A stretch of DNA of 64,000 nt from Ostrinia nubilalis (lineage: Eukaryota > Arthropoda > Insecta > Lepidoptera > Crambidae): positions 9,663,001-9,727,000 of the forward strand of contig NC_087110.1 in NCBI RefSeq assembly GCF_963855985.1, given 5' to 3'. Shown piece by piece: positions 41,221 to 50,149 of the stretch. The position numbers and the translations under genes are program-made. Under the pieces are notes generated by a model that saw only the letters and a program-made list of their open reading frames with translations, did no database searches and was not told the origin of the DNA. Numbering within the stretch: the first letter of the stretch is position 1; every line of letters begins with the position of its first letter.

Positions 41221-42797
41221 TCGTTCGTTCGTTCGTTCGTTTCAGCCAAATGACGTCCACTGCTGGACAAAGGCCTCCCCCAAGGATTTCCACAATGAAC
41301 GGTCCTGCGCTGCCCGCATCCAGGCTCTTCCCGCGACCTTTACCAGATCGTCGGTCCACCTAGTAGGAGGCCTGCCCACGCTACGTTTTCCAGCCCGTGG
41401 TCGCCACTCGAGAACTTTCCTGCCCCAACGGCCATCGTCTCTACGAGCTATGTGCCCCGCCCACTGCCACTTGATTTTAGCAATTCTGCGAGCTATGTCG
41501 GTTACTTTGGTTCTCCTACGGATCTCCTCATTTCTGATTCGATCACGCAGGGAAACTCCGAGCATAGCCCGCTCCATCGCCCTTTGGGTGACCTTGAGCC
41601 TTCTTATGAGGCCCATAGTAAGCGACCACGTTTCGGATCCATATGTCAACACTGGCAACACACACTGCTCGAAGACTTTCGTCTTGAGACACTGCGGTAT
41701 TTCGGACATGAGTATATGGCGAAGCTTCCCGAACGCTGCCCATCCGAGTTGGATTCGACGATTGACCTCTTTCTCGAAGTTGGACCTACCTAACTGGACT
41801 GTTTGTCCCAGGTATACATAATTGTCGACAACTTCGAGTGTAGAGTCTCCAACCTTCAGAGGAGTGGGTGCAACACGGACATTAGACATGATTTTTGTCT
41901 TGTCCATGTTCATTCTGAGGCCCACTTGTTGAGAGGCTCTACTGAGGCCATCGAGCATTGTGCCTAGATCCTCCAAGGTCTCAGCCATGACTACGATATC
42001 GTCCGCGAATCGAAGGTGGGTGATGTACTCGCCGTTGATATTTATGCCAAATCCGTTCCAGTCCAGAAGCTTGAAGACATCTTCCAGGGCGGTGGTAAAC
42101 AGTTTTGGAGATATGACGTCTCCCTGTCTTACCCCTCGCTGCAACTGGATAGGTTTCGAATCCCGATCCTGGAGGCGGACCGACATTGTGGCGTTTTTGT
42201 ACAAACCCCTCAACACTTCGATATATCGATAGTCAATTTGGCACCTTTGGAGAGACTGTAGCACTGCCCAGGTCTCGACCGAATCGAAGGCTTTCTCATA
42301 ATCCACAAACGCCAGGCAAAGTGGTTGATTATACTCCTCGGTCTTCTGTATAATCTGCCTTAGCGTATGTATGTGGTCTATGGTACTAAAGCCTTTTCGG
42401 AAACCGGCTTGTTCGGGAGGCTGGAAGTCGTCGAGCCTGCGAGCGAGACGATTCGTAATGACTCTTGAAAACAGCTTGTAGACATGGCTCAGAAGTGAGA
42501 TGGGTCTATAATTCTTCAATAAGGTTTTGTCACCTTTTTTGAAGAAGAGTACCACCACACTTCTGTGCCATGTCGTAGGCGTTTTTCCTTCGAGGATGAC
42601 GGAATTGAACAGCTTCTGAAGAGCCCTCAGTACCGGCGTTCCGCCTGCCTTCAAAAGCTCAGCCGTGATTCCATCATCACCCGGTGCCTTGTTGTTCTTC
42701 AGCTGTTTGAGAGCCATTCTAATCTCGTACAGACTGACGTCCGGGATATCTTCGGTATAGTGTCGGGTCAGTCTAGCTCTTGGGTCTTCGGCTAGAT
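41221..42797 (-). mobile_element. 5'-truncated RTE LINE with 13-bp target duplication
   Basis: TCGGCCGTTTGGT occurs at 41208-41220 and 42798-42810 as an exact target duplication. The 3' end is a (GAAC)n microsatellite typical of RTE. The element carries only the reverse transcriptase part of the ORF; the endonuclease half is missing. The target was the head of the SINE at 42798-43080. Confidence 0.9.
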
Positions 42798-42822
42798 TCG
42801 GCCGTTTGGTGTAGTGGTTCAA
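41242..42822 (-). CDS. RTE-type reverse transcriptase, truncated but open
   Basis: 526-codon open frame; the first eight or nine residues come from flanking DNA, because the LINE starts at 42797. Order: finger motif LKQLKNNKAPGDDGITAELL, VVVLFFKKGDKTLLKNYRPI, QAGFRKGFSTIDHI, motif A LAFVDYEKAFDSV, RQGDVISPKLF, motif C FADDIVVMAE, then the C-terminal region with GSETWSL and GRPPTRWTDDLVK. The catalytic aspartates are all present. The intact element would be about twice as long with an N-terminal apurinic endonuclease. The lack of stops indicates a recent insertion. As a 5'-truncated copy without its own promoter it is not autonomous. Confidence 0.9.
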   Translation of the reverse strand: MNHYTKRPNLAEDPRARLTRHYTEDIPDVSLYEIRMALKQLKNNKAPGDDGITAELLKAGGTPVLRALQKLFNSVILEGKTPTTWHRSVVVLFFKKGDKTLLKNYRPISLLSHVYKLFSRVITNRLARRLDDFQPPEQAGFRKGFSTIDHIHTLRQIIQKTEEYNQPLCLAFVDYEKAFDSVETWAVLQSLQRCQIDYRYIEVLRGLYKNATMSVRLQDRDSKPIQLQRGVRQGDVISPKLFTTALEDVFKLLDWNGFGININGEYITHLRFADDIVVMAETLEDLGTMLDGLSRASQQVGLRMNMDKTKIMSNVRVAPTPLKVGDSTLEVVDNYVYLGQTVQLGRSNFEKEVNRRIQLGWAAFGKLRHILMSEIPQCLKTKVFEQCVLPVLTYGSETWSLTMGLIRRLKVTQRAMERAMLGVSLRDRIRNEEIRRRTKVTDIARRIAKIKWQWAGHIARRDDGRWGRKVLEWRPRAGKRSVGRPPTRWTDDLVKVAGRAWMRAAQDRSLWKSLGEAFVQQWTSFG

Positions 42823-43085
42823 AACAGACTACTTTTCCGGAGGTAGCGGGTTCGATTCCCGCACAGTACAAACATTTGTGTGCATGAACACATTTGTTTT
42901 ATTGGACTGGGTGTTTTCTATGTATAATAAGTACATATGTACTTAAAAAAATATGTATGTTTATATCCGTTGTCTAGTACCCATAGTACAAGCTTTGTTT
43001 AGTTTGGCACTAGAAGCACAGTGTAAATGTCCAAGGATATTTATTTATTCCCATCAGGTGATAAAAAGGCCAAGAGTTTTCTCGT
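42798..43085 (+). mobile_element. tRNA-derived SINE, third family, copy 2
   Basis: GGTGTAGTGGTTCAAAAC A box and GCGGGTTCGATTCCCGC B box, then ACAGTACAAACATTTGTGTG, GGACTGGGTGTTTTCTATG and an AAAAAG tail with ATCAGGTGATAAAAAGGCC. The 5' end was the RTE target. Confidence 0.65.
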
Positions 43086-43607
43086 TTTGAATAAAAAAGT
43101 AGATAAATCAAATGCTGTAGATTTATTCAATGTGTCCATTCAAATTGCAGTCCTTAAAAATAAAGTGCTAAAAAAAGAACTAAAATTCAAAGTTTAAACG
43201 TGAATAAGATGAGTCAACCCTAATACACCAACCTGGTTCAGTATGCGAGGTCAGAATGCAATTTATACGGGGTGCTTTTTCCTGTGTCAACACGTGTTTT
43301 GCGACGCATTCCCAACCGAACAAGTTTCGCTACACCCTGTATAATAGTATTGCGGTCTTCTTCCGTGCAAAGTTTAGAACACTGTTTAAGTTTTAGCTTA
43401 ATACGTAAGGTTTTGCTTAGAGATATTTTGGGTGCCACTTAGTTTACTATATTTTATTATTGTGCCATTTTCAGAAGCGAAGGTGTAGTTATCTATTATT
43501 TAACTATGCAAAAAAAGGTAATTAATTTGGAATTATTGAACTAATTTTAAAGAACGGGATAAAGCAGATCTCAATCTTTCGCGTGCAAGTTAATTATGCC
43601 TTCAAAA

Positions 43608-43822
43608 CATAGATGGCGCTGTGCGGAGTTACATCGCGGTGGCGTTTGTTTTCTCCGGGCGTATATAAGGTTCGGAAGACTTAAGCCTGTCAGTACTTGT
43701 ACAACCAAGACGAATATGATTCGTCCCAGACATTACTAGGAAGGTCAAACCGGCCTAGCTTGTCTATACGATCGTTATATTTTTGTAGGGCTGCCTGCTT
43801 CTGAGCTCAAGGCTGGCGGCCC
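43608..43822 (+). ncRNA. Candidate snRNA-like gene, family 1, copy 3
   Basis: Box CATAGATGGCGCTGTGC (43608-43624), 10 nt, CGCGGTGGCG from 43635, 27 nt to TATATAAGG (43662). Body with ACGAAT/ATTCGT and AGGAAGG..CCTAG pairings. ATTTTTG 43779-43785, terminal stem GGGCTGCC/GGCGGCCC (43788-43822). RNA about 43695-43822, near 128 nt. The terminal stem is rewritten relative to copies 1-2 (AGTGCC/GGCRCT), yet all eight pairs hold. An inverted partner lies at 44908-45122. Confidence 0.53.
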
Positions 43823-43879
43823 CCGGAATACCAAGTAAAATATGCCTATGCATGCAATGGGCAACGACACCAATTTTAA

Positions 43880-44138
43880 CCGCCTCTGTGGTCTAGTGGT
43901 TAGACCACCTGCTTCAGACGCAGAGGTCCCGGGTTCGATTCCCAGTGGGCAGAATTTTCTGTTCGGTTTGGTTGGTGGCAGGGCTTGTTCCAAGTCCGCC
44001 TGGCTAGCTACCACGCCTACCACCATCTTACCTAAGTCTGTCGCCATAGTCTTCCACCTTCGGCCTGATCATCACTTACCATCAGGTGAGATGAGATACA
44101 GCAGGCCAAGAGCTTCTTCGTTGTGGATAAAAAAAAAC
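43880..44138 (+). mobile_element. tRNA-derived SINE (GCCTCTGTGGTCTAGTGG family)
   Basis: The head GTGGTCTAGTGGTTAGACC gives the best A box in the window; B box GGTTCGATTCCCAGTGG. An internal deletion removes the ACAACAATG..TTCCTCCG segment present at 15040-15365. It sits inside the inverted pair of family 1 RNA genes. Confidence 0.8.
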
Positions 44139-44880
44139 ATAAAGCAGCACGTTATGTCATTGTAACAAGAGGGGGCAGTCTTTGTTAAGTAACTACCTAC
44201 TAAGTTGATGAGGTGTGGTTACCGTTTGAAATCGAAATTAAAATTTCTTTATTTATGTGTAATATTAGTTAGTTCTTACAAATTATCAAATCTTACTCTT
44301 GAAACCTTTGTTTAATTAACGTCTCATGACAAGTGATGATTTTTTTATACCAGCGCTTCGAGACAAACATTTGCCAAAGTGTGTTGAGAAGAAATGCCGC
44401 AACAAACTCATCATTGTCGGTAGGTTTAAAATTAGACAAATTTTCAGTGTGTGTTACAATATTTTCAGAAGCAAGTTACCTACTGTACTTACCAAGGATT
44501 GTTCTTGATGTCTAGATTGTTTGTTACAAGAATACAGAATTGTTTTTTTGTCCAGAACATTTCTGCCCAAATAAATGGATCATACATATTCCGCTACAAC
44601 TAACCGCAACTAATTCACTTCATTACTGTTGCAGCTGCCTAATTAGTAACGTGTAAGCCTAGATGGTTAATGACTATCCCGTTGTGTAATGCCCTATGTG
44701 AATGTACAGTCGATTTACAACTTTATATGTTGAGCAAAAGGTTGAAAATTCAAATGAGCATCCCAAAAGTTGCAGTGAGAAGTACTGAGAAGTAAATACA
44801 GTCCACAGCTCAACAAAACTAAAATTTTTCAGCAAAATAGCACTTATGGCAATGATATAAGACGCGTTTTGTGTCGTTGC
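44139..44880. other. Spacer between inverted RNA genes, no feature
   Basis: AT-rich DNA with two overlapping 60-codon frames at 44326-44515 that match nothing I know. No splice-site-flanked GC-rich block. Confidence 0.3.
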
Positions 44881-44907
44881 CTAGGCTTATTTTACTTAGT
44901 ATTCCGG

Positions 44908-45122
44908 GGGCCGCCTGCCTTGAGCTCAGAAGCAGGCAGCCCTACAAAAATATAACGATCGTATAGACAAGCTAGGCCGGTTTGACCTTCCTAGCAATGT
45001 CTGCGACGAATCATATTCGTCTTGGTTGTACAAGTACTGACAGGCTTAAGTCTTCGGAATCTTAAGTAGGCGGGAAGAAAACAAACGACACCGCGGTGTA
45101 AGTCAGCACAGCGCCATCTATG
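44908..45122 (-). ncRNA. Candidate snRNA-like gene, family 1, copy 4
   Basis: Inverted near-copy of 43608-43822: box 45106-45122, CGCGGTGTCG core, ATTTTTG 44945-44951, terminal stem GGGCTGCC/GGCGGCCC 44908-44942. The TATA position reads CTACTTAAG instead of TATATAAGG, so promoter strength is doubtful. Convergent with copy 3. Confidence 0.45.
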
Positions 45123-45659
45123 TTTTGAAGGCATAATTAATTTGTAAGAAAGCTTGAGCACAGATAAAACAATTAATTATTTGCTTGTGATTGAGATTGA
45201 TCATAAACTACGTGATTAAGATCAATTTTCAAATACATACCTAAAATAGTATAGCCTATTTTTTTACTTAAAAATACTGTGCTGTTTCTTATTATTTCTA
45301 GAAAGTAACGTCTATTTTTAAACCAATGGACGATCGATGTTGTTGTGGCTACAGTAACTCCATCTAGTTTCAAACTTGTACATTATCAGGCATAACACTT
45401 TGGGACAGAGGTCGATTTGCATTGCAATGATTGATAAATTCGTGCATATTTATTATTTACTTTAGTTACATATTGCTAGTCATCGGCACCATACGAATCA
45501 TGTTTAGTTACGTGTACTTTATGAACAGCCTTGCTTCTTTGACAAATACAGTGATGGTTGCTTATTTAAAAAGAAAAGAAGACATTAATCATGTTGGTAA
45601 GTGTCCTTGGCGTTTAATTTTATTTGGAAAAGCGTTTAGCATGGTTTCAGTTTTAATTT

Positions 45660-45745
45660 GTGGCAAATTACAAATAATTAGTGATAGTACCATTAACCCC
45701 TCGTTGTAAGCTTATGTTACGAGTGGGTTTACCACAATAATCCTG
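45660..45745 (+). mobile_element. SINE tail fragment (27595-27768 family)
   Basis: AATTAGTGATAGTACCATTAA, CCCCTCGTTGTAAGC, ACGAGTGGGTTTACCACAAT match the complement of the second SINE family. Confidence 0.5.
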
Positions 45746-45923
45746 TTGCGGGATTTAATTATTTTTAATTGTAGGTAATTAAAAATAAGCAACGAAGTAG
45801 CATTGGTAAAGGATCTTTATATTTATGGCAAAGTAGATAGTAGGTAAAAAAGTATAATGATTTCGGAATTTAATTCGGAATGAAAATTGTCACGGTAATA
45901 GTTTTGTAAAAGGGGCATGCATA

Positions 45924-46185
45924 GGTTTTTTTTTAATCACCCGATGGAAAGTGATGATCAGGTCGAAGGTGGAAGCGAGTTACACCCTGAATCCTCACTT
46001 AGGAACAGGTTATCTTACTTTAACACAACAATGCTGTTTAGGTACATTATGGCGACAGACTTATATTATACATAGTATAAGATGGTGGTAGCTAGCCAGG
46101 TAGCCCCTACCACCAACCAAACCCACAAATAATTCCCCGCTAAGAATAGAACCCGGGACCTCTCAGTTTGAAACTTGTGGTCTTA
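45924..46185 (-). mobile_element. tRNA-derived SINE, degraded
   Basis: TTTTTTTTTAATCACCCGATG, GATCAGGTCGAAGGTGGAAG and the decayed head ATAGAACCCGGGACCTCTCAG. Same family as 15040-15365, reverse orientation. It ends 58 bp before LamG exon 2. Confidence 0.65.
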
Positions 46186-46243
46186 TACAGATAGATCATC
46201 TGTGAATAGAAGCGAAGGTTTTTAATTATATTCTTGTCCTCAG

Positions 46244-46388
46244 ATTCGATTGTGGCAGCGGCGCGGGCGTCCTCCGCTCACCAGAACCAGTGAGGCTCGG
46301 TCATTGGAACACCATATCTGTGTACAGACACAGATGGGACGCGTGGCTACGCCTAAATAGTGGGAAGAGGGTGCGAGGACGATCTAAG
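46244..46388 (+). CDS. Laminin G domain exon 2 of 3
   Basis: Acceptor TTCTTGTCCTCAG ends at 46243; donor CTAAG|GTAAGG follows 46388. 145 nt: one base completes the codon left open by exon 1 (AG+A gives Arg), then 48 full codons. Translation FDCGSGAGVLRSPEPVRLGH, then WNTISVYRHRWDAWLRLN and VRGRSK, the central LamG strands (GSG..LRS..PV..G.WH.V.V.R....). The phase fit to exon 1 and to exon 3 (phase 0) is exact. Two tandem copies follow. Confidence 0.87.
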
Positions 46389-46449
46389 GTAAGGCTAATG
46401 CTACGTAGGTGTATCTTCTTACTCGTGCGTAAGGCAGGAATATACCATG

Positions 46450-46587
46450 GGAAGAGTCCTCCACTCGCCAGAACCAGTGAAGAGGCTCGGCCACTGGAAC
46501 ACCATAATAATATGTTCAGTGAACATATACAGATGGGGCGCATGGCTACAGCTGAATAGTGAGAAGAGGGTGCGAGGAAGATCCAAG
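46450..46587 (+). pseudogene. Tandem copy 2 of LamG exon 2
   Basis: Keeps the reading frame from GRVLHSPEPV to RVRGRSK with no stop. It carries an inserted AATATGTTCAGTGAACATAT palindrome that adds residues (IIICSVNIY). Its donor is AAG|GTAGGC. The 5' part before VLHSPEPV is unrelated to FDCGSGAG, and the nearest AG (at GGCAG, about 46431-46435) would give the wrong phase. Probably an unused pseudo-exon, but the open frame leaves alternative splicing possible. Confidence 0.65.
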
Positions 46588-46644
46588 GTAGGCGTATTAG
46601 TGTTTAATATTACGTAGGTGTATCTTCTTACTCATGCATAAGGC

Positions 46645-46769
46645 GAGCATATACTTGCTCACCAGAACCAGTGAGTCTCGGCCATTGGAACACTATAACC
46701 GTGTGCAGACACAGATGGGACTCGTGGCTACGGCTGAACAGTGGGAAGAGGGTGAGAGGAAGGTCTAAG
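46645..46769 (+). pseudogene. Tandem copy 3 of LamG exon 2
   Basis: SPEPVSLGHWNTITVCRHRW through LNSGKRVRGRSK is open, with donor AAG|GTAAGC intact. The 5' end is replaced by GCGAGCATATACTTGC, so no acceptor is seen. Duplication steps are about 199 and 182 bp and include the intron piece GTGTATCTTCTTACTC. Confidence 0.65.
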
Positions 46770-46792
46770 GTAAGCTTTTCCATCATCATCAT

Positions 46793-46885
46793 TTGAGTTA
46801 CAGCCACAGGACGTCATCCACTGCCCAATGATTTTCATAATGACCGGTTGGTAGCGGCCTGAATCCAGCGCCTTCCTACTACTTT
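46793..46885 (-). mobile_element. RTE LINE 3' fragment
   Basis: CAGCCACAGGACGTCATCCA and GGTTGGTAGCGGCCTGAATC on plus; second RTE subfamily. Follows the third LamG exon copy by 20 bp. Confidence 0.6.
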
Positions 46886-47837
46886 TTTTTTTTGGACGTA
46901 TTTCTACTCAATACCAGCAGGAAGAGAACACGTTTTTTTATATCCGTGGTCTTGTATCCATGTGTTTAAGCTTTGCTTAATTTAGGATTAGTTGGCAAGC
47001 CGCATTCTGCTTAGTGAGAATAAATTCTAACATTCAGGAATTTTGCGTACCGAGTATATTTCCGACTCGTGGAATGTTACCGCGAATGCTTAGGTTTCCC
47101 AAGAATAGTGTGTCTGCAGCCTTATAGCAGAATTCATGAGGAAGTTTTAAACTTTTAATGTGTCCAGTTTTCAGTGGCTAGCAGTCGGATAATCCTTATT
47201 TGGGTTTAGTCATTTTGTTAAAAATAACTCGACGAACTGTTGCTTATAATGAGGTCTCTTAAATGCTACATATACATATGGCAACTCTTACTTATTTATT
47301 CATTTTCGTTAAAAAATACTTCTTCAGCTTTACATAGGCCTCTAATTAGTTAAAGCGCTCCCCGTGACCTTTCTTGATCAAAAATGAAATGAAAATTCTG
47401 TGTTGTACAATCACTGTTACCTATAAGAAACATTATGTCGGTTTCAGTGCCTCTACCATGAGTTTACCTACCGAGCATCTCGCTATCGAGGGCGTAAAAA
47501 AATGTATGGCAAATTGTACAGCGCCTCTAGCGGTTAGTAGCTGAACCACAGCAAAACTAAAATCACTACCATGAGTTCATCTCAAATCGTTAGGTAAAAA
47601 ACCTATCTAAATGAATACGATAGCGACCAAAGTTTTTATTAAGTTTCATACAAATAACTTACCATGAGTTGCAATTTTCAAAGATGTCATCGAAAAATAC
47701 CTTAGCTGTCACAGTAACGTAACTCACTGGCTTATTGACGTGTGAAAAGCAAAATAAAATTGTGGTTTTAGGTCATTTTAGGTGTTTTCTTTATTAAATT
47801 ATGTCGGAAAGAAGTTTATTACGATGGAACATGTTAT

Positions 47838-48235
47838 CAGCATGTGGGCAGACCTCCCACTAGGTGGACCGACGATCTGGTGAAGGTCGCGGGAAGAACC
47901 TGGATGCGGGCACATTGTGGAGATCCTTGGGGGAGGGAGAGGATGCTGCGTTTCCCAGAGATATGCGAGGGAATTGTGTCGTGCGAAGATGTCTAGCTGT
48001 GCTGTGAAAATGTGTGCGGGTTTCCACCAAAGCTGTGCGAGGAAAATGTATCGTACGAGGATGTGTAGCAGAGATTTGAAAATGCTCATTAGTGTTGTTC
48101 AGCCTGAGCCTTTTCTACCAGAGATGTGCTGACCGAGGCGAGGTAAATGAAGCGATTCTATTGGTTCTTTACAAACACATCCTTCGCTACGCATCCTCAC
48201 ACATCTCTGGTGGAAACGCAGCCTTACGAGATCAT
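47838..48235. mobile_element. RTE fragment invaded by a MITE
   Basis: 47843-47940 is a plus-strand RTE piece (GTGGACCGACGATCTGGTG). From about 47940 a MITE starts TGCTGCGTTTCCCAGAGAT, and it ends near 48232 with ATCTCTGGTGGAAACGCAGC. It has internal GTGCGAGGA repeats. Confidence 0.6.
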
Positions 48236-48371
48236 GATAGAAAGCTAATCCGACAATGAATATTATGTATTTTCATAAGTTGAAATTTACTTTTGTTTTT
48301 AATCAGTCTGTGTATTTGTATTAGGTTTTGTGAAATAAATAGTCAATAAAAATTAATCATTTTATTTTCAA

Positions 48372-48808
48372 CTAGCTTTTGCCCGAGGCTTCGTCCGCGT
48401 GAAATTTAGTTTGTCACAGATCGTCATAATTATAGCCTATATGTTAACTGGGTTATAAACAATATATGTTAATCTGGGTTATCCCAACTAATATTATAAA
48501 TGCGAAAGTAACTCTGTCTGTCTGTCTGTCTGTTACGCTTTCCCGCTTAAACCTCGCAACCGATTTTGATGAAATTTGGCATAGAGTCCCGGGACATAGG
48601 ATAGTTTTTATCCCGGTTTTTGAAACAGGGACGCGCGCGATAAAGTTTTTCTGTGACAGACAAAATTCCACGCGGGCGAAGCCGCGGGCGGAAAGCTAGT
48701 AAACAATAATACTGTAAAGTTTCATCAAAATCCGTTCAGTAGTTTTTGCGTGAAAGAGTAACAAACATCCAGACATCCAAACTTTCGCATTTTTAATATT
48801 AAGTAGGA
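48372..48808 (-). mobile_element. Helitron interrupted by another Helitron
   Basis: Minus-strand element with CTAG end at 48372 and TCC start at 48808, matching 27910-28109. It is split by the plus-strand Helitron at 48482-48699 at the A^T of GGTTATAAACAATAAT. Confidence 0.82.
48482..48699 (+). mobile_element. Non-autonomous Helitron, nested
   Basis: TCCCAACTAATATTATAAAT start; GCCGCGGGCGGAAAGCTAG end. The flanks GGTTA and TAAACAATAAT rejoin to the sequence found uninterrupted at 28009. No target duplication, as expected for a Helitron. Confidence 0.88.
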
Positions 48809-48988
48809 TATTAGTAGGATATGTATTTACTTAATTATTATTACTAACGAGATTGCTACCATGTATGTTTAGTGACCATGAAAGATTAAAACAATATAAT
48901 GTATTTAATTTATTATAATATCTTAAGTTTTACAATAATAAGGTAGGTCTTCTTCTTATTCGTTACGCTCTTGGCAGAGCGGTCGTGG

Positions 48989-49528
48989 TCACGTTGAGGC
49001 GTTGTACACATCGGTTGTAGAGGCGGATACAACTCTCCGCACGATCTCCCTCCATCTCTCTCTATTGGCAGACTGTCTGGTGCAGTCACATAAGCCGTCT
49101 CCCACTGCTGCTTTCACTTGGTCGGTCCAGCGCATTGGTGACCTGCCACGCGATCGGGTTCCTTCGACTTTTCCCTGGACGACCAGTCGTTCTATGGAGT
49201 TGTCATCCCGCCTCGAGACATGTCCGAAGTATTGCAGTATGCGCGACTGTACTACGGTTGATAAACGCTGAGTGACACCGAGCTCCTGGAGTATGGACAC
49301 ATTGGTACGGAACTCTGTCCATGATATCCCGAGCATCTTTCTCCAGCACCACATCTCTAGGGCATCTATCTTCCTCTTTTCCAAGTCGCGTACTGTCCAT
49401 GTCTCTGTTGCGTAAAGAAAGATGGGGAATACAAGCGCTCGCACAAGTCTAACTTTGGTGGCTTTGGTGATGTTGCGATTCCTCCATAACTTCCTTAACT
49501 TCTCCATCGCAGTTCTGGTTATGGCCAT
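48989..49528 (-). pseudogene. LINE ORF C-terminal fragment (179 codons open)
   Basis: KVRLVRALVFPIFLYATETW, MWCWRKMLGISWTEFRTN and RSRGRSPMRWTDQVKAA are the typical C-terminal thumb and tail of an endonuclease/reverse-transcriptase LINE. The polymerase core upstream is missing. A different family from the element at 41221. Confidence 0.75.
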
Positions 49529-49770
49529 ACGACGTTTTACTTCATCTGGGCATACTCAGATCGCCATATCTATAGAAAAACAACTTTATTGTATCTAGAA
49601 AATATAAATCTAGCACTCATATTACTGAATTTTAGCTAGGCACGTGGAAGTTTTGCTGGAAAGGTTGTATTTCTCCAAAAAAAACCAGCTCAAAATTATT
49701 CGTTTAATTTCGAAATTCCTCCACTAAGTACATAGTATTTATTTTTACCTAACTTACCTTTCCATAAGGA

Positions 49771-50008
49771 TCGGGCGGGGCACATAGCTCGTAGAGACGA
49801 TGGCCGTTGGGGCAGGAAAGTTCTCGAGTGGCGACCACGGGCTGGAAGACGTAGCGTGGGCAGGCCTCCTACTAGGTGGACCGACGATCTGGTAAAGGTC
49901 GCGGGAAGAGCCTGGATGCGGGCAGCGCAGGACCGTTCATTGTGGAAAACCTTGGGGGAGGCCTTTGTCCAGCAGTGGACGTCATTTGGCTGAAACGAAC
50001 GAACGAAC
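49771..50008 (+). mobile_element. RTE LINE 3' end (same family as 41221-42797)
   Basis: GGGCACATAGCTCGTAGAGA through CAGCAGTGGACGTCATTTGG, ending in (GAAC)n. About 238 bp of the 3' end, opposite orientation to the large copy. Confidence 0.8.
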
Positions 50009-50149
50009 CTTTCCATAAATTCTACAATCGGTTTAAACGGATAGGCGCAGGTTCTCATTTTCCTATCGTGGTTAAAATCCAATTTTTTGTGGAAAATTAT
50101 TCATCAATAATCCTTCAACAAAACATGTTTTGTTATCTGTTGTCATGAC

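Noticed and set aside
41027..41821. 264-codon frame on plus
   Set aside because: Shadow of the minus-strand reverse transcriptase; its C-terminal part is the complement of RTE coding sequence.
1..45122. All families are spliced-leader RNAs
   Set aside because: Only family 8 has a consistent GTAAGT; most families lack a GT donor at a fixed place.
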